From contig CALDPI010000098.1 of the NCBI GenBank assembly GCA_937912045.1, positions 1 to 20,693 of the forward strand: 20,693 bases of DNA. Reading direction: 5' to 3'. The position numbers and the translations under genes were made by a program. Within the stretch, counting starts at the first letter, position 1; each line of letters opens with the position of its first letter. The notes beneath the pieces are model-generated. The model saw only the letters and a list, made by a program, of their open reading frames with translations, was not told where the DNA came from and made no database searches. The stretch is from an uncultured Clostridia bacterium (GTDB taxonomy: Bacteria > Bacillota > Clostridia > Oscillospirales > Acutalibacteraceae). This document shows positions 1 to 7,556 of this stretch, piece by piece.

Positions 1-458
1 TGTTGCCAGCCAGCCGCGCCGCTTTCGCGCGGAGGAAGGTCGTTTACTGTCCAGACGTCGTGGACATAACAACCCGTTACCGTAACATTATAGTTAGCGC
101 CGTGTTTTTTGCTTTCGAAAAGTATTCCTGCGTGGCCTTTTGGGTTGGAAACCTCTAACCCATCTACCGTAACACAGTCGCCGTAGATTGCAACCGAGGA
201 GGGTGCCCCGTCCTCTGTTATGATTGCGGGCTTTTTGTGTCCGTTGCCATAGACAGAAATCACGATTGGGTTTTCAGGCTCACCGCAGCTTTCAAGCACA
301 AGGTGGTCTGAAAAAACGCTGTCCCTCTTAAGCAGGATTTTATCCCCTGCAGTGAAGGTCATTTCGTTTATTTTCTCAAAGTTTTTAAACGCTTTTTCGG
401 GTGAAAGACCGTCAAAATCGTTATTACCGTTTACTGAATCGACAAAATAATTTGCCAT
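1..458 (-). CDS. Right-handed beta-helix protein, 3' part beyond window edge (paralog 2)
   Basis: This is the first 152 codons of a gene that runs off the left edge. ATG at 458 is preceded by AGGTGAT at good spacing, 12 bp after the stop of the 162-residue gene. The protein begins MANYFVDSVNGNNDFDGLSP, the N-terminal cap common in parallel beta-helix proteins, followed by strand-turn repeats (NPIVISVYGNG, VTVDGLEVSN, NVTVTGCYVHDVW). It is a paralog of the beta-helix gene at 969-2510. The first roughly 55 residues are nearly identical and the rest is about half identical by eye, with both copies keeping the CYVHDVW and NDLPPR motifs. No signal peptide is visible. Relatives of this fold are polysaccharide lyases, epimerases and glycosidases, but no catalytic residues can be assigned. 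A role in handling an imported or surface glycan is inferred from the operon. Confidence 0.85.
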   Translation of the reverse strand, partial: MANYFVDSVNGNNDFDGLSPEKAFKNFEKINEMTFTAGDKILLKRDSVFSDHLVLESCGEPENPIVISVYGNGHKKPAIITEDGAPSSVAIYGDCVTVDGLEVSNPKGHAGILFESKKHGANYNVTVTGCYVHDVWTVNDLPPRESGAAGWQ

Positions 459-469
459 AATATCACCTG
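308..469 (-). repeat. Direct repeat, copy 1 (5' end of beta-helix gene)
   Basis: This 162-bp stretch covers the ribosome-binding site, start codon and first ~50 codons of the left beta-helix gene. It matches 2360-2521 with about nine mismatches by my hand alignment (about 94 percent). The mismatches I noted are mostly synonymous. Similarity drops sharply just downstream, which fits either a recent partial duplication or gene conversion confined to the 5' end. Confidence 0.9.
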
Positions 470-470
470 C

Positions 471-959
471 TTATTTTGCTTTTCGCAAAACCTCAAAATA
501 TTCTGTTTCCGAGTCAAACATATAAACCGCAGGAGCATTTTTGATGCATTTTACGGTTTCTCTTGCTAAATAGCGGTCGGACACTGTTTTAACACCTGTG
601 ATAAATAAAACATCATAGTTTTCGCGGGTTATAACCTTGCCAACACACGCAGGATAAGCAAGTTCATAATCATAAACTGTTGTAACCCTTTCAAACTCTT
701 TACTGTTTTTTACAACGTCACAAATTTTGCTCTCCAAAACCTTTATATCCATAAGGCAGATTTTGTAGCAATCTGCAAAGGCTTCAAGCTCACTATCGGT
801 GTGGACCGTGAACATATCTGCTCCGTCGGGGAATAAAAGTTCCGCATCCTTATCGCCAAAATGAGCCAAAAGCTCTTTCGCAAACGGGTTTTCCCCACTT
901 GCACCAAAGAGGGCGATTTTCTTTTTGTCAGTATTTAAAACGTCAAAATAATTCATCAC
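471..959 (-). CDS. Protein of unknown function, 162 aa, between two beta-helix paralogs
   Basis: I do not recognise this family. The likely start is ATG at 956, with an in-frame GTG at 959 just before it, placed behind GGGTGAT. The gene begins 9 bp after the upstream beta-helix stop and ends 12 bp before the next beta-helix start, so it is translated between two paralogs. The N-terminus has a beta-strand followed by a glycine-rich turn and helix (KIALFGASGENPFAKELL), like a Rossmann-type or flavodoxin-like alpha/beta protein. Further hydrophobic strands (YKICLMDIKVL, YDVLFITGVK, APAVYMFDS) alternate with helices, consistent with a small alpha/beta fold. There is no signal peptide or membrane segment, so it is predicted cytosolic. 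It could be a sugar- or nucleotide-binding accessory protein for the neighbouring beta-helix proteins, but that is only a guess from position. Confidence 0.8.
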   Translation of the reverse strand: MMNYFDVLNTDKKKIALFGASGENPFAKELLAHFGDKDAELLFPDGADMFTVHTDSELEAFADCYKICLMDIKVLESKICDVVKNSKEFERVTTVYDYELAYPACVGKVITRENYDVLFITGVKTVSDRYLARETVKCIKNAPAVYMFDSETEYFEVLRKAK

Positions 960-968
960 AATATCACC

Positions 969-2510
969 CTATCCCAAGTTGGCGTCCTTATAATAGAACG
1001 CACCGATATAGTTATGACCTTTGGTGTCTCTTCCTTGGAAATCCTTATCTGCGCAGGCATCAAAATGCTTGCCCATACGAAGCAGCGGAGAATCCCAAAG
1101 CGGAACAAAGCCGTCTGTTGCGAGGCGTGTGAACGGAACGCTCAATTCCTCTGCGATGGCGGGTTCGAGTTCATAATTGTTATCAATATCTATTATATTA
1201 TCCTTTTCAGGCAAGGCGGGCATATTGTAAAAGATATTTGAATCAAAGGTGAATTTGCCGTTTGCTCTGAAGTTGTTCCAGTTTCTTCTCTGTTTTGAAT
1301 AGAAAATGTTATTGGCAATCAGCACGTCGTCTGCAAGACCGGTGTTGCCGTAGTCAACAACCTGGAAGAGTCTATAGCGGTTATCAAGGTCGCTGTAAAC
1401 CGTATTGTTAAGCATTTGAAAATTACGCATCGAACCCGTAAATGTGAATATTGGCGAATCGGCTTTGTTTGCGTCGTTAATGCTCAGGTTGTTTCTTACA
1501 ATATTGTTTATATGCGAGTCTGCAGAATTACAGGTAATATTGCAGATAAGCAAAAATCCGCCCTCGTTATGATGGCTTAAATTATACTGGAATATTGTGT
1601 TGCGGCTGCAGTTATCAATGTCATAACCCTCGCCGTCACCGCCGTATTCCATACCTGTATAGGCAACCTCGTTATACTGGATAACGGCACCGTCACACGC
1701 CATTGACCAAAGGCCTGCGTTGCAGTTGCCGTTGCGCGAACCGCAGTTGGCATAATACATACGGTTATGCTCCATTAAAAGTCCAAGACAGCCTATACCG
1801 ATGATACCGTCGCCGTGGGCGTGGTCGACCACGTTCCAGGCGATGTAAACATTTTTATGCGGCCACCACTCGTCATCCATTCCCTCTGCCTTATTGGTAG
1901 TCCAGGGGAATGAATTTTTGAAACGGTTAAACCACTGACCGCCAAACCAGATACCTGTGCGGTTTACGTTGACAATGGTGTTATTCTCAATGTGGGCGTT
2001 TTCGTACCAGGTTGGTGCCTCTTTATTGGTTTCGATTATAATGCCGCCGTGATGATGCTGCCATCCGCCGGAAGCGGGGCGCGGAGGCAAATCGTTATCC
2101 ACCCACACGTCGTGAACATAACAGGAGGTTATGGTGATATTTCTTATGGCACCGTGAATGTCGCCCGAAGAATAGATTCCGCATCTACCCTTGCGGTTTT
2201 CAATTTCCAGACCGTCTATCGTTATGCACTCGCCCTTAATATGCAGTGCGGCATAAGGCGCGCCCTCTGTGATTATTGCAGGCTTTTTAAGGCCGTTTCC
2301 GTAGGCGGAAATTACAATGGGTGCATTCTCGTTGCCGCTGCCGTTTGCTGTGAGGGCATCTGAAAATACGCTATCCCTCTTAAGCAGGATTTTATCCCCT
2401 GCTGTGAAGGTCATTTCGTTTATTTTCTCGAAGTTTTTAAACGCTTTTTCGGGCGAAAGACCGTCAAAATCGTTGTTACCGTTTACTGAATCAACATAAT
2501 AGTTTGCCAT
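969..2510 (-). CDS. Right-handed parallel beta-helix protein, 513 aa, no signal peptide (paralog 1)
   Basis: The protein opens with MANYYVDSVNGNNDFDGLSP, a common N-terminal cap of pectate-lyase-like beta-helix proteins. About ten short repeats follow, alternating strands with Asn/Gly/His-rich turns (ENNTIVNVNRTGIWFGGQWF, NRMYYANCGSRNGN, YNLSHHNEGGFLLICN, NNTVYSDLDN, ANNIFYSKQ). The asparagine-rich turns are typical of the buried ladders in this fold. An acidic cluster (YGGDGEGYDID, about residues 285-300) and an HHHGG run near residue 155 could form a metal or active site, but I cannot assign catalysis. No signal peptide or membrane helix is seen, which is unusual for a family that is mostly secreted. 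Start ATG at 2510 follows AGGTGAT, 18 bp after the upstream permease stop. Polysaccharide lyase, epimerase or a non-catalytic glycan binder are all possible. Confidence 0.9.
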   Translation of the reverse strand: MANYYVDSVNGNNDFDGLSPEKAFKNFEKINEMTFTAGDKILLKRDSVFSDALTANGSGNENAPIVISAYGNGLKKPAIITEGAPYAALHIKGECITIDGLEIENRKGRCGIYSSGDIHGAIRNITITSCYVHDVWVDNDLPPRPASGGWQHHHGGIIIETNKEAPTWYENAHIENNTIVNVNRTGIWFGGQWFNRFKNSFPWTTNKAEGMDDEWWPHKNVYIAWNVVDHAHGDGIIGIGCLGLLMEHNRMYYANCGSRNGNCNAGLWSMACDGAVIQYNEVAYTGMEYGGDGEGYDIDNCSRNTIFQYNLSHHNEGGFLLICNITCNSADSHINNIVRNNLSINDANKADSPIFTFTGSMRNFQMLNNTVYSDLDNRYRLFQVVDYGNTGLADDVLIANNIFYSKQRRNWNNFRANGKFTFDSNIFYNMPALPEKDNIIDIDNNYELEPAIAEELSVPFTRLATDGFVPLWDSPLLRMGKHFDACADKDFQGRDTKGHNYIGAFYYKDANLG

Positions 2511-2521
2511 AATATCACCTG
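2360..2521 (-). repeat. Direct repeat, copy 2 (5' end of beta-helix gene)
   Basis: Partner of the repeat at 308-469. It includes the AGGTGATATT leader immediately before ATG, the start codon and about the first 50 codons of the complete beta-helix gene. The repeat ends within the coding sequence near the codons for residues VFSD, beyond which the two genes share only moderate similarity. Confidence 0.9.
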
Positions 2522-2528
2522 GTTTCTT

Positions 2529-3497
2529 TTATCCTACGATACCCGAGTTTTCAACGCTGTCCACAAAATATCTCTGCAGCACGAGGAATATGAGAATGAG
2601 TGGCAGAAGTATCAGCAAAACCGATGCGCCCTTGAAAGCCGACTGGAATGTGATGTTATAGAAGTTATAGTCGGAGAAGTTCGGGTTTGTGGAGGTCAGA
2701 TTCTCGAGCGAGACGCCTCCGTAAGACATTGAAAGTGTTTTTTGCTTAAGATATATTTCCGAAAAGAACAGGTCGTTCCACTGCCAAACGAACGAAAAGA
2801 GTGCAACTGTTATTGCGGCGTTTTTGGCGCCCGGCACCATAATGGTTGCAAAGGTGCGAAGTGTTCCTGCACCGTCAACCGTTGCTGCCTCTTCTGTTTC
2901 TATCGGCATATTTACGAACGTTTGTCTGAAAATGTAGATATATAGTCCGCATTTTATTCCGTTGGCGGTTGCCGCAAGAAGAAAAATCGGAAGTGAAGTT
3001 TCGAGCATATTTATCGGTGCACCGAAAACAAGCTCAAACAGGCCGAAAATATCAAACGTTCTGAAGTTGAGATACTGCGGTAACACTATAAGCTGGGGCG
3101 GTACGAGAAGTGAGAAAATAACACCGCCAAATAAAAGGCTGCGGCCGGGAAATTTAAACCTGGCAAAGCCATATCCTGCCATCATACAGGAAATGAGCTG
3201 TAAAAGTGTTACGGCAAGAGATACCCACACACTGTTAAAAAGTGTTGGCATATATGAAAGCTGTTTTGACATTGCCTTTACGGTATCCAGCGTGAAATTC
3301 TTTGGAATCCACACAACAGAGTTATCGTAAAGGTCGGCAGCCGACATCAAAGAACGCGACACCATCATAAGAAGCGGATAAAGAATGGTGTATGCGAAGC
3401 CGATGCACAAAATTGCCCTGACAATCACGAAGGCGATATGTGCGGCTTTTTTTCGCGGCATTCTTGTTTTTTCAAGAACCGAATTGTAATCCATCAC
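2529..3497 (-). CDS. Carbohydrate ABC transporter permease, MalG/UgpE-like (second importer)
   Basis: Inner subunit of a binding-protein-dependent sugar importer. The roughly 320-residue length and about six hydrophobic segments fit the MalG/UgpE type. The cytoplasmic coupling loop carries the EAA signature as EEAATVDGAGTLRTFATIMV around residues 195-215, the part that contacts the ATPase, followed by the WQWNDLFF motif typical of this subunit. GTG at 3497 and ATG at 3494 are adjacent in-frame starts. I prefer ATG at 3494 because GGGAGATGAT sits at better spacing. The stop of the partner permease is only 3 bp upstream, so the two are translationally coupled. It pairs with the gene at 3501-4415. 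No ATPase gene is in the window. The substrate is inferred to be an oligosaccharide from the neighbours and is not determinable from the permease itself. Confidence 0.93.
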   Translation of the reverse strand: MMDYNSVLEKTRMPRKKAAHIAFVIVRAILCIGFAYTILYPLLMMVSRSLMSAADLYDNSVVWIPKNFTLDTVKAMSKQLSYMPTLFNSVWVSLAVTLLQLISCMMAGYGFARFKFPGRSLLFGGVIFSLLVPPQLIVLPQYLNFRTFDIFGLFELVFGAPINMLETSLPIFLLAATANGIKCGLYIYIFRQTFVNMPIETEEAATVDGAGTLRTFATIMVPGAKNAAITVALFSFVWQWNDLFFSEIYLKQKTLSMSYGGVSLENLTSTNPNFSDYNFYNITFQSAFKGASVLLILLPLILIFLVLQRYFVDSVENSGIVG

Positions 3498-3500
3498 ATA

Positions 3501-4415
3501 TCATCTCCCGTTGTTAAGATAAACTATACGCTTGTTTACAAGCCACAATACCAATGAAACAACTACGCCGAGAATGATGAAGAAAATCCACGCCATTGCA
3601 GAGGAGAGTCCAAAGTTGGTATTTTTGAAGCCTGTTTCGTATATGTAGTTCAGCAGGGTGTTATCCTCTGCCGCAAAGCTGTCTACTATTGTGTAGACGA
3701 CGTTAACGATAATCATTGGGGACACCATTGGAAGTGTTATCTTCCAGAAGCTGTCCCACGCAGAGCAGCCCTCTACGTGAGCCGACTCATAAAGTGAGGA
3801 CGGAACAGCCTTTAAGCCTGACAGGAATATAAAGGTCTGAACGCCAGATTTGCTCATAAGTGTGTAAATTCGGTCAATCGGTATTGTGAGATAGCCGAGA
3901 ACCGAATCAGGAAGGCCTGCCTCGCGCATAAACTCGATGAGTCCGCTGGTGGTGAAGCCGCCAAGCATTGACTCGCTTTCTGCCTGAATCATCTCAACAG
4001 ATACTCCCTGCACTGCCAAAAGGTCTGTCTGGTAAAGGGCGAAAACTCCGTTACCGAGGATGACGGGCAGGAAGAATACAACCTTCATTATTGTATTTCC
4101 CTTAAAGGTCTGGTTAAGTATCAAGGAAAAGAAGAAGCTGCATATCAAGATGAGCGGAACGTCAATTACGAGGTCGAGCAGACACTCTGACAGGTAGGGT
4201 ATAAACTTTTCGTCACCCGTTAGGGCATATTTAAAGTTTTTTATGCCCAAAAAGTCGTAATTAAGGACGCCGTCGGTTATGGACAGCTGATTAAAGCTCA
4301 TAATAATTGAGCTTACAATCGGTACCGTGAAGAACAGCACAAAGCCGATAAGCCAAGGTGCTATGAAGCCGTAGCCGAACAGTGCTCTTTTATGCTTGTA
4401 TTTTAACCTATTCAA
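3501..4415 (-). CDS. Sugar ABC transporter permease, MalF/UgpA-like (second importer), TTG start
   Basis: Partner permease of the downstream gene. It has an N-terminal basic stretch, a first membrane helix (GFIAPWLIGFVLFFTVPIV), further hydrophobic segments, and an EAA coupling loop near residues 207-230 (SLYESAHVEGCSAWDSFWKI, then LP). The loop between about residues 125 and 185 is long and contains a polar stretch (AESESMLGG), longer than in a minimal MalF-type subunit. The start is TTG at 4415, eight bases after AGGTGA. The ATG at 4422 that lies closer to this site is out of frame and stops after four codons. The Shine-Dalgarno overlaps the stop of the upstream lipoprotein gene, so translation is coupled. 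The family assignment is firm and the start slightly less so. Confidence 0.92.
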   Translation of the reverse strand: MNRLKYKHKRALFGYGFIAPWLIGFVLFFTVPIVSSIIMSFNQLSITDGVLNYDFLGIKNFKYALTGDEKFIPYLSECLLDLVIDVPLILICSFFFSLILNQTFKGNTIMKVVFFLPVILGNGVFALYQTDLLAVQGVSVEMIQAESESMLGGFTTSGLIEFMREAGLPDSVLGYLTIPIDRIYTLMSKSGVQTFIFLSGLKAVPSSLYESAHVEGCSAWDSFWKITLPMVSPMIIVNVVYTIVDSFAAEDNTLLNYIYETGFKNTNFGLSSAMAWIFFIILGVVVSLVLWLVNKRIVYLNNGR

Positions 4416-4423
4416 AGCTCATA

Positions 4424-4431
4424 TCACCTTT
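4424..4431 (-). promoter_or_regulatory. Ribosome-binding site that decides a TTG start
   Basis: The minus strand reads AAAGGTGA and includes the TGA stop of the preceding lipoprotein gene. It lies eight bases before TTG at 4415, the only start that gives the full permease. An ATG at 4422 directly follows but opens a four-codon frame ending in TAG at 4408-4410. Confidence 0.65.
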
Positions 4432-6922
4432 CCTTAATTATGTAGTTGCGTGCGCCGACGGTGCCGAATTCCGACTGGAAATCTGCGTCGGAATAGTTGA
4501 CAACGGTGCACACACCGTTTGAATACTCGGTCATATAAATTGCGTCTGCAAGCTTTTGATGACGGACGATTTGTGCGTTCGCCGTCTTCTTATAGAGTGT
4601 GTTAACCTCTTTATAGCAGGCGGCTGCTGAATCCTTGTTATCATCAAATTCTGCCGAATAAAGCTCGGTATAATCCGATTTCTTTACCGAGGAGGCATTC
4701 TGATAAACTAGGGTATATTTAAGTGCGGCGCCATATTCGATGCTGCGCAAAAATTCTGTTCTTGCATCGGGTGTGAGGTTGACGGATTTGCCTGTGTAAT
4801 CAACCGCACCGTGATAAACCATTGAATAGAACGGAACACCCTCTGTAAACTCATACAGACTTGACCAAAGCGGTGCTTCGGTTATTATGTCTGCTGATTT
4901 TGCATTTTTGGCATTTGCAGCATTTAGCATCAGCGAATGGTCCTGTCCGTCCATAAGTCCCGCAGCAAGATTTACTGCACTCTGACGGTCATAACTGCTT
5001 TTATCTGAGAAATCGCTTGAAACGCCTGTTGCCATATCGGCAATGCTAATACCCGAAATTTTATATTTGTCTATAAACTTTTGCACAGCCTTATCCACTG
5101 TGGGCAGGCTCTTTACTCTCATAAGATAGTAAAGGTTATCCCCTATTTGTATATCCTTTTCGAGCGTTGCCTTATTATAAACGGGCACGCTTGCCGATTT
5201 ATAATCCATGCTGCTTATGGCATATTTGTTCTTCGCGCCTACTCCGCTGTTTACAGAGAAGGTGAGATATTCAAAATCGGGATAAAGTGCATAGCCCTTT
5301 TCTGCTACCGCGGCAACGAGCGACTTAAAGCCTTTTTTGCCGCCAAGCTCGCTTATGAGCTTGAATTTGGTGGGCACTGAATTCTGCATTCCGTCGCCCG
5401 AGAAGGCGGTGAGACGGAGCTTTATATTCTTTATATCCAGCTTTGACAGCTCATCGGCCATTTCGATATTATCGGTATATTCCGTCAGAGCGGTTATGCC
5501 CTTATACTGGAAGCCCAAAAACTGCTTATCTGCAAGAATTCCGCCAACGGTTTCGAGCACGAAGGGGGCATTCTCTGCCCTTTCTGCTTTCGGGAGGGCG
5601 CCTGTATCGCCAAGGTAAGCGCGATAGGCCTTTGCCATTCCGCTATAGTCGTTATTACCGTTTTCCAAGAAGATATATCTTACGGTGTAGTTGCCGGTAT
5701 AGTTTTCTTTCTGGAAGTTGTAATAGTTGAAGTTGTCGGAAGCCGTCTGCTGACCGAGAGAAACCGACTCGGTTTTTAGGAAATTTAGGACGCTGAACGC
5801 TTTGTTGTAGTTGTCGGTTGAGCCACTGTTATATGCATATATATCGGCAAGGGCTTCACCATCCTCAATTACCGAGAGGAAGCCGCCGTCTGCGTATGAC
5901 GCGCCAAAAACGGGCATCAAAACGGTTTGTTTTTTGCTGGAGCTTGCCTTCTGACGCAGGGCGTTATCGGGTCCGTAAACAGCCGCCTCATAATGCACGG
6001 CACCATTTTCAACGGTGTCAAACGGCATTATTGCGCCGCTGCCGTCCGGCAGGAGGAAATAGCCCTCTGTCTTGCCCGATATGGCTCCGAGGAACTGCAT
6101 AAATTCAATCTTTATAAGTGGATTGCTTTTAGGATACGTAACCTCGCTCAGCGGAATGCTTGCAATGACAGAGTCCTTATCCAACGTTAAGGTGAGCGGA
6201 ACGAAGAATGCTAATTTTTCGTTGCCCGCACTGCTTACGCCATTCTCGGCGTTATCAATTTTAAGGTCCTCCTCGGTATAGCCCAATTCTTTAAAGAGGG
6301 CTACCACGTCGGCTATTGCCTTTGGACTTGCAATCTTGCGTCTTGACCAGTTGTCGTAATCCTTTATGTAACTGTATCTGCGCTTGAGAGCCTTCTGCTG
6401 TGCCGGGGTTGCCTTTTCAAGTAACTTTGTAAAGCGCTCGTTACTGATGACGCTGGGTGTAACCTCAAGTCCGTCAGAAACATCGCCTATGCTGTAATTA
6501 AAGGTAACGGTATTTCCGGAGGTTTTAACCTCTACCTGTCCTAAAAGAACACTCTGTGTATAACTGTCAATAGAGCCGTTTTTGCCCTGTGAATTGCTGT
6601 ATATCAAATTCAGTGCGGCAAGGCGGGTGTTGGTGCTGCTCGGTGTTTCCTCGCTCGGTGCGGTGGAGTAGCTTTTGCCCGTGCGCTTGTCAAAAATGGT
6701 GACAACATAGGTTTCCTCGCTGTAATACAGTGCGAGATACTCATTTTCGGCAGCTTTTTTAAGGCCTGCTGCATCAAACACGAGCGTGCCTGCGGCACCA
6801 ACGGCTTTATAGCCGCTGACAGCGTCACTGTGGACAAAGGTAAAGCCCTTTCCCTGTCCGCAAGCGCAAACCGAAAGTGACAATATACATATTAAAAAAA
6901 CAGCTAAAATTCTCTTTAACAT
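4424..6922 (-). CDS. Large lipoprotein, DUF5696-like, possible glycosidase-like fold
   Basis: The 832-residue protein starts with a lipoprotein signal peptide ending VCAC, with Cys21 the likely lipidated residue, so it should sit on the outer face of the membrane. Residues about 55-330 look like an all-beta region (LALYYSEETYVVTIFDKRTG, then a GYFLLPDGSGAIMPF motif) that I associate with DUF5696 proteins near Bacillota sugar-transport genes; this match is from memory. Residues about 455-740 show alternating strands and helices with acidic or aromatic strand ends (IKNIKLRLTAFSGDG, YALYPDFEYLTFS, KISGISIADMATG, FYSMVYHGAVDYTG), which resembles a TIM barrel behind a beta-sandwich, as in several glycoside hydrolase families. 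Catalytic residues are not assigned. ATG at 6922 follows TAGGAGAT, and its end overlaps the leader of the next permease gene. It forms a cassette with the Yip1-like and NHL genes upstream. Confidence 0.85.
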   Translation of the reverse strand: MLKRILAVFLICILSLSVCACGQGKGFTFVHSDAVSGYKAVGAAGTLVFDAAGLKKAAENEYLALYYSEETYVVTIFDKRTGKSYSTAPSEETPSSTNTRLAALNLIYSNSQGKNGSIDSYTQSVLLGQVEVKTSGNTVTFNYSIGDVSDGLEVTPSVISNERFTKLLEKATPAQQKALKRRYSYIKDYDNWSRRKIASPKAIADVVALFKELGYTEEDLKIDNAENGVSSAGNEKLAFFVPLTLTLDKDSVIASIPLSEVTYPKSNPLIKIEFMQFLGAISGKTEGYFLLPDGSGAIMPFDTVENGAVHYEAAVYGPDNALRQKASSSKKQTVLMPVFGASYADGGFLSVIEDGEALADIYAYNSGSTDNYNKAFSVLNFLKTESVSLGQQTASDNFNYYNFQKENYTGNYTVRYIFLENGNNDYSGMAKAYRAYLGDTGALPKAERAENAPFVLETVGGILADKQFLGFQYKGITALTEYTDNIEMADELSKLDIKNIKLRLTAFSGDGMQNSVPTKFKLISELGGKKGFKSLVAAVAEKGYALYPDFEYLTFSVNSGVGAKNKYAISSMDYKSASVPVYNKATLEKDIQIGDNLYYLMRVKSLPTVDKAVQKFIDKYKISGISIADMATGVSSDFSDKSSYDRQSAVNLAAGLMDGQDHSLMLNAANAKNAKSADIITEAPLWSSLYEFTEGVPFYSMVYHGAVDYTGKSVNLTPDARTEFLRSIEYGAALKYTLVYQNASSVKKSDYTELYSAEFDDNKDSAAACYKEVNTLYKKTANAQIVRHQKLADAIYMTEYSNGVCTVVNYSDADFQSEFGTVGARNYIIKER

Positions 6923-6938
6923 TTATATCTCCTACACA

Positions 6939-7556
6939 TTACATTCGAGTTTGCATTTCCTGGAAGATGGAATATCCAAAGCCGAATATTCTTGACACCA
7001 TATCCAAGAACATTAAAAGCAAAAACAGTATTATTACCATTGAAACTACAGTCAGCACAGCGCTTGCCACGGTGCGCGACATGCTGTAGTTGTGAACCTC
7101 CATTATGCCGACGAAAATCAAAAGCAGAACCCACACGAGCGAGAGCACAGAAATCATACTGATGTATGTTTTTTCGTCAAGTGACATAACGTTTGTGAGC
7201 ACGGTGTTTACGACCCTTAATATGATTGCAGGTGTCAGTGAATAACATGCCATCATAAATATATCCTTAAATGTACCCTCGCCCTCTAAAAAGGTTGTTA
7301 TTGCGAGGTTTGCGAGTGCAAAAAGGAAAATGGGAAGTATGGCGGTGGCAAACAGGAAAAGAATGTCTGCCGTTTCGCCCACCGAAGTATCAAATATGAA
7401 TCCAACGCAATATTCGTCCACCACCATTGTGACAAACTGCAAAAACAGAAGCAGCAGACAAAAAGGCAGCGAGCCGCGCTTTTCGCGTTTCATATCCCAA
7501 AAGGCATCGGCCGGGTGGAAAAGGGCATGAAAAGCAAATTTTATTTGTTGTTTCAT
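6939..7556 (-). CDS. Yip1-family integral membrane protein
   Basis: A 205-residue protein with a short cytoplasmic N-terminus and five hydrophobic helices (for example LPFCLLLLFLQFVTMVV, LPIFLFALANLAITTFL, MISVLSLVWVLLLIFVGIM, VLTVVSMVIILFLLLMFL). The segment GIMEVHNYSMSRT between the last two helices resembles the conserved loop of bacterial Yip1 proteins. Its biochemical role in bacteria is unknown. Its ATG overlaps the TGA of the NHL gene by four bases (ATGA), so the two are translationally coupled and probably made in fixed ratio. It lies next to a lipoprotein and an anchored NHL protein, which suggests a membrane complex with the sugar importers. Family confidence is good; function is inferred from context only. 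Confidence 0.85.
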   Translation of the reverse strand: MKQQIKFAFHALFHPADAFWDMKREKRGSLPFCLLLLFLQFVTMVVDEYCVGFIFDTSVGETADILFLFATAILPIFLFALANLAITTFLEGEGTFKDIFMMACYSLTPAIILRVVNTVLTNVMSLDEKTYISMISVLSLVWVLLLIFVGIMEVHNYSMSRTVASAVLTVVSMVIILFLLLMFLDMVSRIFGFGYSIFQEMQTRM

